Positions 51,961-60,421 of a DNA stretch of 64,000 bases are shown piece by piece. Location of the stretch: NCBI RefSeq assembly GCF_001189515.2, contig NZ_CP012069.2, positions 2,914,001 through 2,978,000 of the forward strand, given 5' to 3'. The notes under the pieces were generated by a model. The model saw only the letters and a program-made list of their open reading frames with translations, was not told where the DNA came from and did not search any database. The first letter of the stretch is position 1; every line of letters starts with the position of its first letter. Position numbers and translations under genes: made by a program. The stretch is from Olsenella sp. oral taxon 807. GTDB taxonomy: Bacteria; Actinomycetota; Coriobacteriia; Coriobacteriales; Atopobiaceae.

Positions 51961-53055
51961 TCACAGTTCGCCGATACCCACCAACGTGGCCCTGTCAAGA
52001 AGCTCTCTGGGAAAGTTTCCCACGTTCGCCGTCGTGACGACCGACTGGATGGTGCCCTGCACGAAGTCCATCAGGGCCACAGAGCGCCTCTCGTCGAGCT
52101 CGCTCATGACGTCATCGAGCAAGAGCAGGGGCCTTGTTCCCACGACCTCAAAGGAGAGCTTGACCTCGGCCATCTTGAGCGCCAGCGCGACTGAGCGCTG
52201 TTGTCCCTGCGAGGCGAAGGCTCGGGCATCCCTGCCGCCGATGGCAAAGCCCAGGTCGTCGCGGTGTGGACCGACGAGGGTCTGGCGCCTTCTGAGCTCG
52301 TCGTGCCGACGCTCCTCCAGCTGCCTGAGGATGAGATCCCTGAGCTCGTCCTTGGAGAGCCCTGCGAGCTCCTCCTGGCTCCCGACGGAGGCAATGTAGG
52401 TGCAGTCGAGCCGCTCGCCGCCCGATATCCTCTCGTAGATGTCCCTCACGTGCGAGGAGAGGCGCCTAAAGAGGCGAAGGCGCGCAAAGAGCAGGGCCGC
52501 ACCACAGAGCGCCACGGACTCGTCCCAGACCCCGAGCAGGCCAGGATCGACGACGTCCTCCCTGATCAGGCGGTTTCTCTGTGCGACCGCACGCTCGTAG
52601 GCCGCAAGCACCCTCCCGTAGCCCCGGTTTGCCTGCCTGCCAAAGTCATCGAGCTCGTCTCTTCGGTGGGATGCGCCGCGCTTTACGAGCGAGAGGTCAT
52701 CCGGACAAAAGAGGACGCTCATCATCGTCTCGGGCAGGTCCGCCGCGTGGCAGCGCTTGCCGTTTCTCTCAAAGTGGCGACGCGTCCCCTCGACCTTACA
52801 GCAGACGTCGATCACGCGGCCGTCACCCTCCAGGCGTGCCGACGCCAGCGCCCGCCCCTGGCCCTCGCGTACGAGCTCCGCGGGCCTCGGGCGCCTAAAC
52901 GAACGTCCCGATGTCAGCGTCTGCAGGGCCTCGACGACATTGGTCTTGCCCGAGGCGTTGCGGCCATGAAGCACCGTCATGCCCTCGCCGAGCCCTATGG
53001 TCCTGTCATCGAAGTTTCGCCAGTCGCGCAGCGAGAGGCTCCTGACGAGCAGCAC
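51961..53055 (-). CDS. recF: DNA replication and repair protein RecF
   Basis: An SMC-like ATPase of 364 residues that acts in RecFOR gap repair. Walker A is VLHGRNASGKTNVVEAL, the signature is ASQGQQRSVALALKMAEV, and Walker B is PLLLLDDVMSELDERR. The GTG start lies 5 nt after the dnaN stop. DUF721 and gyrB usually follow recF in related genomes, but here a 14-kb surface island intervenes. Confidence 0.95.
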   Translation of the reverse strand: MLLVRSLSLRDWRNFDDRTIGLGEGMTVLHGRNASGKTNVVEALQTLTSGRSFRRPRPAELVREGQGRALASARLEGDGRVIDVCCKVEGTRRHFERNGKRCHAADLPETMMSVLFCPDDLSLVKRGASHRRDELDDFGRQANRGYGRVLAAYERAVAQRNRLIREDVVDPGLLGVWDESVALCGAALLFARLRLFRRLSSHVRDIYERISGGERLDCTYIASVGSQEELAGLSKDELRDLILRQLEERRHDELRRRQTLVGPHRDDLGFAIGGRDARAFASQGQQRSVALALKMAEVKLSFEVVGTRPLLLLDDVMSELDERRSVALMDFVQGTIQSVVTTANVGNFPRELLDRATLVGIGEL

Positions 53056-53060
53056 CTGTG

Positions 53061-54164
53061 CTACATCCTGACCGGCATCAGCAGGTAGAGGTAGTTTATC
53101 TGCCCATACGACTTGAAGATGCCCGGCTGCATGGAGCTCTGGAGCTCGAGGCAGATCTTCCTGTCGGACCCGCTTGCGTTCACGCAGTCGAAGACGTAGT
53201 GGTAGTTGAGGGCTATCGACACGCTCTCACCCTCGGCTTCGACGTCCATCGTCTCGGCCGAGTCCCCCTGGTCTGGAGATGACGCGGAGAGCCTCATGAG
53301 CCTGCCGTCGACGTCTATGTCAAAGCGCACCGAGGAGTTTGACTGCGTGATGACAGAGACGCGCCTCAAGGCGGCAGAGAGCCCCTCGACGTCGATCGTG
53401 ACGGAAGTGTTGCAGGTCGAGGGCAGGAGCTGCTTGTAGTTTGGGAAGCTCCCCTCGATCTTTCGGGCGATGTAGGTCGTGTCGCCAAACGCGAAGACGA
53501 CCTGGTTCTCGGTGGTGCCTATCATGACGGTGTCGCTGTCTGAGGCAAGCGTCATCACGTCGTGGAGGGTTGTCCCCGAGACGATGGTCGTGAAGGCCTC
53601 ATCGGCGCTTGAGGTCTGCGTGTGCGAGTCGCAGACCGCAAGGCGGTAGGCATCGGTCGCAACGAGGCGCACCGTGTTCTGCTCGACGGAGAGCAGCACG
53701 CCAGAGAGTATGGGCCTGGAGCTGTCCTTTGACGTCACCTTGTAGACCTTGTCCACCATCTGGGCAAGAAGCACGCTCGGAAGCTCGATGGAACGCTCGA
53801 GGGAGTAGCTGGGAAACTCAGGGAAGTCCTGTGCATCAATGGTGTTGAGGCGAAAGGTCGACTTGGCGCAGGTGATGGTGAGCACCCTCTCTCCTCCCTC
53901 GAAGTTCACCACGGCGTCCGCAAGGGTCTTCACGACGTTTTGAAGGACCCTGCCCGAGACCACGGTCTGCCCACCCTCCTCGACGTTCGCCGCCAACTTA
54001 TGGCGAACCGATATGGTCAGGTCAGTGGATTGGAGCTCTATCACACCTGCGGTGGCGCTGATGTAGATACCCGAGAGGATGGGAAGGGTCGAGTTGGAGG
54101 CCATTCCCTTCGCCACAATGGAGAGTGCTCGCTCAAGGAATGACTGGCTTACCGAGAACTTCAT
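53061..54164 (-). CDS. dnaN: DNA polymerase III beta sliding clamp
   Basis: A 367-residue clamp with the three-domain fold: MKFSVSQSFLERALSIVAKG at the start, TLPILSGIYISA, KDSSRPILSGVLLS and the C-terminal YLLMPVRM that fits the usual end of the family. ATG 54164 is preferred over the long upstream frame. It lies between dnaA and recF. Confidence 0.96.
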   Translation of the reverse strand: MKFSVSQSFLERALSIVAKGMASNSTLPILSGIYISATAGVIELQSTDLTISVRHKLAANVEEGGQTVVSGRVLQNVVKTLADAVVNFEGGERVLTITCAKSTFRLNTIDAQDFPEFPSYSLERSIELPSVLLAQMVDKVYKVTSKDSSRPILSGVLLSVEQNTVRLVATDAYRLAVCDSHTQTSSADEAFTTIVSGTTLHDVMTLASDSDTVMIGTTENQVVFAFGDTTYIARKIEGSFPNYKQLLPSTCNTSVTIDVEGLSAALRRVSVITQSNSSVRFDIDVDGRLMRLSASSPDQGDSAETMDVEAEGESVSIALNYHYVFDCVNASGSDRKICLELQSSMQPGIFKSYGQINYLYLLMPVRM

Positions 54165-54462
54165 CTTCAATCCTTTCCGCGACGGTCTGTCTTTAATAGT
54201 ACTTACTATATATAAGAGCGTTATCAATAATAACGACTGTCGAATTGTAGAAAGGTCCACGTTCCCACAGATGGAGGGTTTGTCTCCGTTGCCCGCGAGC
54301 TTCTTGAGAATCGACGCTCTCGACAGGGGCGGGCGTAGGCGCGCTCGCTTGGGCGGTGGGCGGTGGGTTTTCGAGGTCTGCCGAAAGGATATCTTCACGA
54401 CTTTCGACAGGCCTGGCAGCACGAAGGAGACACCCACTGTCGCAGAGGGATCTCTGCAGGTT
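54165..54462. other. dnaA-dnaN spacer, possible origin unwinding region
   Basis: A run of about 45 AT-rich bases lies next to dnaN (54190-54235, with TACTATATATAAG and GTTATCAATAATAAC). The rest is GC-rich with motifs of the type CTTTCGACA (54399), CTCTCGACA and GTTTTCGAG. No classical TTATCCACA box was found. This is one of the two candidate origin regions. Confidence 0.45.
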
Positions 54463-55950
54463 CTATCCCTTGTCGATGATGCTATCCTTGAGCGTCTCCA
54501 CCCGGTCGAGGAAGATCCTGTCCTCCTTTAGGGTGGCATCGACCCACGAGATGCTGTGCTTGACGGTCGCATGGGTGCGCCCGCCGAACTTCTTGCCGAT
54601 GTCTGCCAGGGTGTTGTCCGTGAGCTCGCGTGAGAGCCAGATGCCCACGTGCCTGGGCTCCATGAGCTCCTTGTTGCGCTTCGAGCCGACGAGGTCCGAG
54701 TGCGACACGTCGTAGTAGGTCTCGACGGCCTTCTGTATCTGTCCTACGCTCACGGTGCGCTGGCCGTTTGGCCACTTGCTGTTTGCGAGGCGAACGATGT
54801 CCTCTCTGTTGAGCGTCCCGCCCTTCTGCTCCTTGCGCGTGGCGTTCATGAGGCAGGTCTGGACAAATCCCTCGATGACGCGGATGTTTGTGCCTGAGCG
54901 CTCGGCCATGAGCTGGCGCATGTCTTCCGAGATGGTGCCCGACATGCCTGCGACGTGCTCCTGCTCGCTGTCCTGGTGCATACGCTCGTAGAAGGCGTTT
55001 ATGAGGTTGAGCTTGAGCTCGTAGTTGGGCACCTGGATGCTCACGGTGACGCCCGAGTCCATGCGGCTCGTGTCGCGCTCGTCGAACTTGCTGTCGCCCA
55101 TGCCGAGCTGTGAGGGCGAGCGGTCGGCGGCGAGCACGATCTGCTTGTCCCTGGCCGTGAGGGCGTTGAAGGTCTCGAAGAAGAAGCGGATGGAGCCTGC
55201 GGCGGTGTGCATGTTCTGGACGTCGTCGATGATGAGGATGTCGACGTTCTGGTAGTTGTTCGAGAGGGCGCTTCTTGCCGACGTCTCCTTGTTGTTCGAG
55301 GCGATGCGGTAGTCCTCGACGAACTCCCCTGCCGTGCGGTAGACGCAGAGGCGGGAGGGGTCATTGAGGACGACGTAGTTCTGTATGGCGCGCAAAAGGT
55401 GGGTCTTTCCCAGCCCGCTCTTGCCATAGATGAAGAGAGGGTTGTAGCCCTTGTTCTCGCCGTCGGCCACCTGCTTGGCCGCCTCGAAGGCGAGCATGTT
55501 CTCCTCGCCGGCGACGAAGCGCTCGAAGGTGAGCTTTGAGCCTGCCAGGTCTTGCGCACTGTCGGCAAAGGCGCTCCTCGCCCGCTCGACGGCACGTCTG
55601 CGCCTGTGCTGGGCTGTGGTGTCGGGCGCACTCATGAGCCCGGCTTCCTCGCTCGTCACCTGGGCGATCGTCTCGACAGATTGGGGGCCCTCGGCCTGGG
55701 AGAGCTCAACGACGAGTCCCACCGGCTGGAAGGCCGCTTCAGAGAGGCACTCCTCGATGATGGGGGCCTGCTGTAGGATCTTTCGTCGCGCGAAGCCAAG
55801 AGAGGTCGAGATGGTGATCGTTGAGCCGTCGAAGGGAGCGACCTTGCAGCTCCTGAGCATGGCCAGGGTGGAGGGGCCGACCTTCTTCTTTGCGAGGAGC
55901 GTGAGCATGTCGTGCCACAGGACCTGTGCGTCGTCTTGCGTTGAGTCCAT
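54463..55950 (-). CDS. dnaA: Chromosomal replication initiator DnaA
   Basis: A 495-residue AAA+ initiator. Walker A is YGKSGLGKTHLLRA, Walker B DILIIDDVQN and the DnaA-signature helix is near DNTLADIGKKFGGRTHATVK, with Thr for the usual Asp-His-Thr pattern at GRTHAT. The N-terminal domain I is followed by a variable linker of about 70 residues. ATG 55950 is preceded by a well-formed promoter. It heads dnaA-dnaN-recF. Confidence 0.97.
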   Translation of the reverse strand: MDSTQDDAQVLWHDMLTLLAKKKVGPSTLAMLRSCKVAPFDGSTITISTSLGFARRKILQQAPIIEECLSEAAFQPVGLVVELSQAEGPQSVETIAQVTSEEAGLMSAPDTTAQHRRRRAVERARSAFADSAQDLAGSKLTFERFVAGEENMLAFEAAKQVADGENKGYNPLFIYGKSGLGKTHLLRAIQNYVVLNDPSRLCVYRTAGEFVEDYRIASNNKETSARSALSNNYQNVDILIIDDVQNMHTAAGSIRFFFETFNALTARDKQIVLAADRSPSQLGMGDSKFDERDTSRMDSGVTVSIQVPNYELKLNLINAFYERMHQDSEQEHVAGMSGTISEDMRQLMAERSGTNIRVIEGFVQTCLMNATRKEQKGGTLNREDIVRLANSKWPNGQRTVSVGQIQKAVETYYDVSHSDLVGSKRNKELMEPRHVGIWLSRELTDNTLADIGKKFGGRTHATVKHSISWVDATLKEDRIFLDRVETLKDSIIDKG

Positions 55951-56013
55951 GATCCCCCAGACTTGGAGCGCCGTGTACGCGTTGCCAGTGTTGAAAAGTC
56001 AGAGCGAGGCCTA

Positions 56014-56042
56014 AGTATATGATGAAAACTGACATCTGTGAA
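56014..56042 (-). promoter_or_regulatory. dnaA promoter
   Basis: On the minus strand TTCACA (-35) and TATACT (-10) are 17 nt apart, one mismatch and one mismatch from consensus respectively. The spacer contains AGTTTTCATC, whose complement GATGAAAACT is found again near 57.25 kb. The box-like TTTTCAACA lies downstream at 55989-55997 on the minus strand, where DnaA could act on its own promoter. Confidence 0.65.
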
Positions 56043-56102
56043 CGGGCTCAGTGTGGGTTTTTGGTAGTCGAGGGCCGCCTCTGGGTTCTGTGGTCAGGTG
56101 GG

Positions 56103-57212
56103 TCATCGCCCCATGCCTGCGACTATGGCCCGGCCAGAGACGGTGAGGCTGCGCTTCTGCTCTCCCTTGCGCTTTGCGATGAGCCCCATCTCCTCGAGGG
56201 CTTGCAGCTCGCGCGTCCAGGTGGGCTGGGAGTGGCCAAAGCGGCGGGTGAGCTCGGTGGGGCCGACGCTCGCGTGCTCGGCGAGGTATGAGAGTATCGC
56301 GTGCCCGCGCTCGCTGAGCGCGATGGCGGGCTGGGAGGGTGCCTGCGAGGCGGACTCCTGGCGCGTGGTCCCTGCCGTCGGCTGCGGGTAAGTGGGCGCG
56401 CCTGGCTGCCAGTGTGGTACCTGCTGTGCCTGCTGCGGGTACGCTTGGGGCGCAAACGGCTGGGACAGAATGGGGTAGGCCTGGTAGATGGGGTATCCAA
56501 GTTGCTGCGGCAGGACGGGTGGCGGAGGTGACTGGATTGCTTGTCCGAAGGCCCCGACCTGTGACGGGCCCTGGGGAGGCGCCGAAAAGACGCCCGAGGC
56601 AGAGTCGCTCCCATCGCCTCGTGCGACGGCCGATATGGTCACGATGGTGCCTCCCGCCATGTTGTCGTCTATCGTGAGGGAGCCGCCCTTGTCCTGCATG
56701 TACTGCTGCACGTAGGGAAGTCCTGAGCCAACACCCCTGATGTAGCGCCTCATCTCCTCGGTGGCCGAGGTCGTCCCGTACTCGAGGGCCCGCTCCTTCT
56801 CCTCTATCCCCGGTCCCTGGTCGCTAAAGCGAATGGTGTCTCCCCTGTCGAGGATGCTGATCGTGGGCTGCCTGAAGTAGGAGTGAATGAAGTTCTCAAC
56901 GACCTCGCGGATGACCATGAAGGGCAGGGTCCCCCCCTGCTCCTTCGAGAGACGCGACACCGTGGCCGTGATCTCCTCGAGGTAGTCCCGTATGTCCTTG
57001 GGATCGATGACGATGACGCGAGGTGCGGCGGAGGGATCGTCGTAGACGGCGATGCGGGCGGGATAGCGAACCTCGAGTGGCTCGTCCTGTCCTGCCTGCC
57101 CGCAGGGCGACGCCACGGTGGCCGATGCCCCAGCAACTGACGCCTCAGAGGTTGGCGTAACGCCTGTGCTCTTTTCTGACTGCTCGACGAATGGGTAGAA
57201 GCTGCGTGACAA
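56103..57212 (-). CDS. GHKL ATPase fused to winged-helix DNA-binding domain
   Basis: A 369-residue protein. Residues about 85-205 hold a GHKL ATPase fold with N-box REVVENFIHSYF, G1 box FSDQGPGIEE and G2 box GVGSGLPYVQQY, then GGTIVTISAV. A Pro/Gln-rich linker of about 90 residues (PPPPVLPQQLGYPIYQAYP) leads to a winged helix (GHAILSYLAEHASVGPTELT, WTRELQALEEMGLIAKRKGE). No histidine-kinase dimerisation domain is present. The start is TTG, chosen because GGGAGG lies 7 nt upstream; no ATG fits. It sits between dnaA and rpmH. A role in origin-linked regulation is inference. Confidence 0.78.
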   Translation of the reverse strand: MSRSFYPFVEQSEKSTGVTPTSEASVAGASATVASPCGQAGQDEPLEVRYPARIAVYDDPSAAPRVIVIDPKDIRDYLEEITATVSRLSKEQGGTLPFMVIREVVENFIHSYFRQPTISILDRGDTIRFSDQGPGIEEKERALEYGTTSATEEMRRYIRGVGSGLPYVQQYMQDKGGSLTIDDNMAGGTIVTISAVARGDGSDSASGVFSAPPQGPSQVGAFGQAIQSPPPPVLPQQLGYPIYQAYPILSQPFAPQAYPQQAQQVPHWQPGAPTYPQPTAGTTRQESASQAPSQPAIALSERGHAILSYLAEHASVGPTELTRRFGHSQPTWTRELQALEEMGLIAKRKGEQKRSLTVSGRAIVAGMGR

Positions 57213-57509
57213 CGATCTACCTCCCTTTCAACATCCATTCGTCATTGATGAAAACTTTCATTCATGAATGGGCCTGTATGAAAGTTCTCAACATCTCCCG
57301 CGTTTCCCTCATACACTCTGTCTACTACTCATTTGAGGAAAGAATATTCTAGCATGTGGTACGACTTCGTGAGCGATATATGAATGAATCCATTCATGCA
57401 TGGCTGTTTTCGTATGGTGCATTCTTTCAGTTTTTGAAAGCTGGGAACCGTCGGGGTACCAGCTCTGACGTGGACGAACGGTGATTCATGCGCTTCCGCC
57501 CGACCCCAA
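57213..57509. other. Putative oriC region between GHKL gene and rpmH
   Basis: This AT-rich spacer is where gene orientation flips. It holds CTTTCAACA (57225), TTCTCAACA (57285) and repeated CATTCATGAATG-type palindromes (57260-57272, and ATGAATGAATCCATTCATGC at 57380). GATGAAAACT at 57247 recurs at 56021 near dnaA. The palindromes could be operator sites for the GHKL/winged-helix protein or origin iterons. Canonical DnaA boxes were not found. Confidence 0.5.
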
Positions 57510-57539
57510 TTGACAGAGACTGACAAAGACCTCTATACT
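57510..57539 (+). promoter_or_regulatory. rpmH operon promoter
   Basis: TTGACA at 57510 and TATACT at 57534 are 18 nt apart, a near-consensus sigma-A promoter. The -10 ends 46 nt before the rpmH start. Confidence 0.75.
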
Positions 57540-57585
57540 TTCATAGCTTATTGACATTAGGCACTTTTCCCAGGAGGGTTTTGAA

Positions 57586-57720
57586 ATGAAGCGTACGTAC
57601 CAGCCTAATAAGAGAAAGCGCGCGAAGACTCACGGATTTCGTGCCCGCATGGCCACAAAGGGTGGTCGTGCCATTCTCTCTCGCCGCCGCGCCAAGGGTC
57701 GCAAGCAGCTTACCGTCTAG
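57586..57720 (+). CDS. rpmH: 50S ribosomal protein L34
   Basis: A 44-residue basic protein, [18 protein letters not shown] at the start, [20 protein letters not shown] in the middle and KGRKQLTV at the end. AGGAGG lies 7 nt upstream of the ATG. First gene of the rpmH-rnpA-yidD-yidC-khpB run. It is too short to stand out by length alone but the match to L34 is unmistakable. Confidence 0.98.
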   Translation: MKRTYQPNKRKRAKTHGFRARMATKGGRAILSRRRAKGRKQLTV

Positions 57721-57726
57721 TTCGCT

Positions 57727-58071
57727 ATGAGGACCATCAAGTCCAGGCGTGACTTTGAGAGGGTCTTCTTTGGCGGAAGACGTGCGAACCATAGGCTCGT
57801 ACGCATGACAGCTCTCGTGGATGACGAAGGCGGCTTGGGAAGGGTCGCCTTCGTTGCGCCTAAGCGGCTCGGAAATGCAGTGTTTAGGAATAGGTGCAAG
57901 CGGGTGCTCAGGGAGGCGGCGCGCTTGAGTGGGCTTCCTGAGGACATGAGCCAGGTAATCCTCGTGGCGACACACGCCACCTTCGCGAGCAGTCCCGCCG
58001 ACGTCTCGAGGGCGATCGACACGCTCATGAGGCGCCTTGGCATCCGTCAGGCGGATGGGGCCTCGATATGA
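57727..58071 (+). CDS. rnpA: Ribonuclease P protein component
   Basis: A 114-residue protein subunit of RNase P, which cleaves the 5' leaders of pre-tRNAs. [20 protein letters not shown] includes the RNR motif that binds RNase P RNA. It starts 6 nt after rpmH and overlaps yidD by four bases. Confidence 0.95.
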   Translation: MRTIKSRRDFERVFFGGRRANHRLVRMTALVDDEGGLGRVAFVAPKRLGNAVFRNRCKRVLREAARLSGLPEDMSQVILVATHATFASSPADVSRAIDTLMRRLGIRQADGASI

Positions 58072-58280
58072 TGAAAGAGGCTCTGATTAGGGGCATAGGG
58101 TGGTATAGGAGGTGTGTGTCTCCTCTGCTGAGGAGCCACTGCATCTATTCTCCTACCTGTTCTGAGTATGCGTCTGAGGCTATAGAGAGATACGGTGCCA
58201 TACGGGGAGGCCTGCTTGCCGCGAGGAGGATTCTTCGATGCAACCCGTTTCATAGAGGTGGATTTGACCCCGTCCCCTAG
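58068..58280 (+). CDS. yidD: Membrane protein insertion efficiency factor YidD
   Basis: A 70-residue protein with the conserved core [20 protein letters not shown] followed by [16 protein letters not shown] and a C-terminal [13 protein letters not shown]. The start is coupled to rnpA through an ATGA overlap. It is thought to aid YidC function. Confidence 0.95.
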   Translation: MMKEALIRGIGWYRRCVSPLLRSHCIYSPTCSEYASEAIERYGAIRGGLLAARRILRCNPFHRGGFDPVP

Positions 58281-58301
58281 TGGGCCGACCCAGGAGGAAC
58301 T

Positions 58302-59066
58302 ATGTGGGATGCGATTTGTAACCTATTGAAGACCGTCCTTGCCGCCATAGAAGGCTTTTGTGGCGATTGGGGACTGGCCATCATCATCCTGACGATTATC
58401 ATCAGGCTGCTCCTCATACCGCTTATGACGCGCTCAACCGAGGCATCCGCTCATATGCAGGTGCTCCAGCCCAAGTTAAAGGAGATCCAGACAAAGTACG
58501 CTGATGATCCCGTGCGTCAGCGTGATGAGATGCAGAAGCTCTATACCGAGAACAAATTTAACCCGCTTGGTGGATGTCTTCCTATCCTCTTGCAAATGCC
58601 GATATTCTTTGCCCTGTTCACCGTCACGCGTGAGGTTGGTGAGGAGGCGCACTTCTACGGTATCCTCCCCTCGCTTCAGTACTCAGCCTCGAAGGCTTTT
58701 TCCGAGTGGGGTATCGCAGGTGGGTGGGTCTACGTTCTTCTTGTCGTCGTGTTTGGCGTGCTTACCCTTATTCCCATGCTTATGAACCTCAAGAACATGG
58801 AGGGCGAGCAGCGCTCCCAGAGTCTTATCATGGGTGTCATGATGGCGATCATGATGCTCTGGGTCGGATGGGGCCTGCCCTCGGGCGTCCTCCTCTACTA
58901 TGACACCTCGGCCCTCTGGCAGGTCGTGCAGCAGAAGCTCGTGACCCAGCGTGTCATGGATAGGGCAAAGGCAGAGGCTCAGGCAAAGCTCGACAAGCAG
59001 CCCGTGGAGGTCGAGGTCGTTCGTAAGGAACACAAGCCGAGGCCCAAGAAGAAGGCCAAGGCATGA
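58302..59066 (+). CDS. yidC: Membrane protein insertase YidC
   Basis: A 254-residue YidC/Oxa1 protein without the large periplasmic domain of proteobacteria. The conserved amphipathic segment is MQVLQPKLKEIQTKYADDPV, and five hydrophobic helices follow. The C-terminus is strongly basic (RKEHKPRPKKKAKA), useful for ribosome contact. AGGAGG precedes the ATG at 58302. Confidence 0.95.
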   Translation: MWDAICNLLKTVLAAIEGFCGDWGLAIIILTIIIRLLLIPLMTRSTEASAHMQVLQPKLKEIQTKYADDPVRQRDEMQKLYTENKFNPLGGCLPILLQMPIFFALFTVTREVGEEAHFYGILPSLQYSASKAFSEWGIAGGWVYVLLVVVFGVLTLIPMLMNLKNMEGEQRSQSLIMGVMMAIMMLWVGWGLPSGVLLYYDTSALWQVVQQKLVTQRVMDRAKAEAQAKLDKQPVEVEVVRKEHKPRPKKKAKA

Positions 59067-59104
59067 ACTTATAGGGGTCTGACTTTAGTTAGACGGAGGT
59101 AATA

Positions 59105-59737
59105 ATGGAAGTTGAGGAGTATGGACACGCCGAGGGTGCCGAAGACGTCTCCACGGATATCGAACAGGTCGCAGAGGACGTAGCCTCGAATGTGGCCACG
59201 AACGTGACTGAGGACGAGATAGCTGCCATTCGCGAGCGTTTTGAGGCGGGCAAGACGTTATCAGAGAGTGATATTGATCGTATTGCCGATGTCGCGCTGT
59301 CCTATGTCAGGAATCTACTTGCCTTTTTTGGTGAGAAGCAGCTTGTCATAGACGAGTACGATGGCGACGAGGGGGAACTGATCCTCGACGTGAGCGGTGG
59401 TGACCTTGCCGTGCTCATTGGTCGTCACGGTCGTACACTCGATGCTTTGCAGATGCTCGTCAACTCCTATATGAGCAACACGATACACTTCCATTATCCC
59501 GTTGTGATTGACATAGAGGGATACAAGATGCGTCGTAAGCAGAAACTTGTTGCGCTTGCAGGCTCTGCGGCATCGCGTGCGATCAGGCAGAGGGGGGAGA
59601 TTCGCCTTGCTCCCATGAATGCCTATGAGCGCAGGATCATACACCTTGCCCTCGTTGACAATGAGGAGGTCATGACCCATTCTGAGGGAGAGGATCCGCA
59701 GCGTCGTGTTGTCGTGACATACGTGAGGCCACAGTAG
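59105..59737 (+). CDS. khpB: KH/R3H RNA-binding protein KhpB (Jag)
   Basis: A 210-residue RNA-binding protein with a type II KH domain (AVLIGRHGRTLDALQMLVNS) and an R3H domain with the Arg...His pair in NAYERRIIHLALVDN. The usual N-terminal Jag domain is replaced by an acidic unrelated stretch (EEYGHAEGAEDVSTDIEQV). It lies 38 nt downstream of yidC and is the last gene of the run. Confidence 0.93.
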   Translation: MEVEEYGHAEGAEDVSTDIEQVAEDVASNVATNVTEDEIAAIRERFEAGKTLSESDIDRIADVALSYVRNLLAFFGEKQLVIDEYDGDEGELILDVSGGDLAVLIGRHGRTLDALQMLVNSYMSNTIHFHYPVVIDIEGYKMRRKQKLVALAGSAASRAIRQRGEIRLAPMNAYERRIIHLALVDNEEVMTHSEGEDPQRRVVVTYVRPQ

Positions 59738-59792
59738 TCCTTGCTTGATTGTGCGGCTTTGAGCTGGCTTGGTCTTGGGGTCACGTGATTGA

Positions 59793-59822
59793 GGGAGGGG
59801 TATGTACCCCTCCCCTTTTTGT
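59793..59822 (+). terminator. Terminator of the rpmH-khpB run
   Basis: GGGAGGGGTA pairs with TACCCCTCCC over ten bases with a two-base loop, followed by CTTTTTG. It lies about 55 nt after the khpB stop. Confidence 0.85.
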
Positions 59823-59893
59823 AATCTGTCATGGCGGCGCTGGATGGGTGGTGACGTCCGGGTGGGGTGCGGCACCGACGGAGTCCCGCCGGG

Positions 59894-59990
59894 CACGGAA
59901 ACCCCCCGCCAGCCTCCCGGGCACTTTGGGAGACGGCCCAACTGGGCAAACGCCGCCGGGGAACCCCCCGCCAGATTCCGGGGCACTTTG
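59894..59990 (+). repeat. Twin-hairpin repeat, family B copy 6
   Basis: CCCCGCCAGCCTCCCGGGGCAC-like left stem, core CAACTGGGCAAACGC and right stem CCCCGCCAGATTCCGGGGCAC-like. It is the first of two nearly identical copies separated by about 165 bp, in a very GC-rich stretch (GGGCGGCGCCGGGTGG). Confidence 0.78.
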
Positions 59991-60063
59991 CGCCCGACCC
60001 CTGCCCTCGGGCCGGCGGCGGGCGGCGCCGGGTGGCGGGCGGCGCCGGCGGAGCCCCCGCCAG

Positions 60064-60160
60064 GCACGGAACCCCCCCGCCAGCCTCCCGGGCACTTTGG
60101 GAGACGGCCCAACTGGGCAAACGCCGCCGGGGAACCCCCCGCCAGATTCTGGGGCACTTT
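60064..60160 (+). repeat. Twin-hairpin repeat, family B copy 7
   Basis: This copy is nearly identical to copy 6, with core CAACTGGGCAAACGC preceded by GGAGACGGCC. A coding-like fragment starts right at its right end. Confidence 0.78.
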
Positions 60161-60421
60161 GCGTTCGTCAGAGGCTACACGGGATTCCTCGAGGCCTGGA
60201 AGGCGAGGAACTACGGGGCGTTGGGGTCGTACTTTCCCAACTTCACGAACAGGACTCCAGGCGCGCAGGCTGGCGAGGCGAGAGAGCTCTGTCCTCCCCA
60301 TCCGATCGAGGGATACGAGATAGAGGAGATTGTCAGGCCCGCTGCCGCAGTAGCCAACGCAAAGATAAGTTCCGCACTTCGGGCAGATCGTGAGCCGCGT
60401 CGATCCGCCTCTCCCGTTTAG
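60161..60421 (+). pseudogene. Fragment of an unknown protein
   Basis: A frame open to a stop at 60421 reads GYTGFLEAWKARNYGALGSY, FPNFTNRTPGAQAGEARELC and EIEEIVRPAAAVANAKISSA. The composition is protein-like, but upstream the frame is only GC-rich repeat. No start or ribosome site is found, so it looks like the 3' remnant of a gene whose front was replaced by the repeat. The family is not recognised. Confidence 0.45.

Noticed and set aside
59749-60421. Genes of 173-214 residues starting within the family B repeats
   Set aside because: The first two thirds come from GC-rich repeat DNA read in several frames; only the last 85 residues look protein-like and are reported as a fragment.
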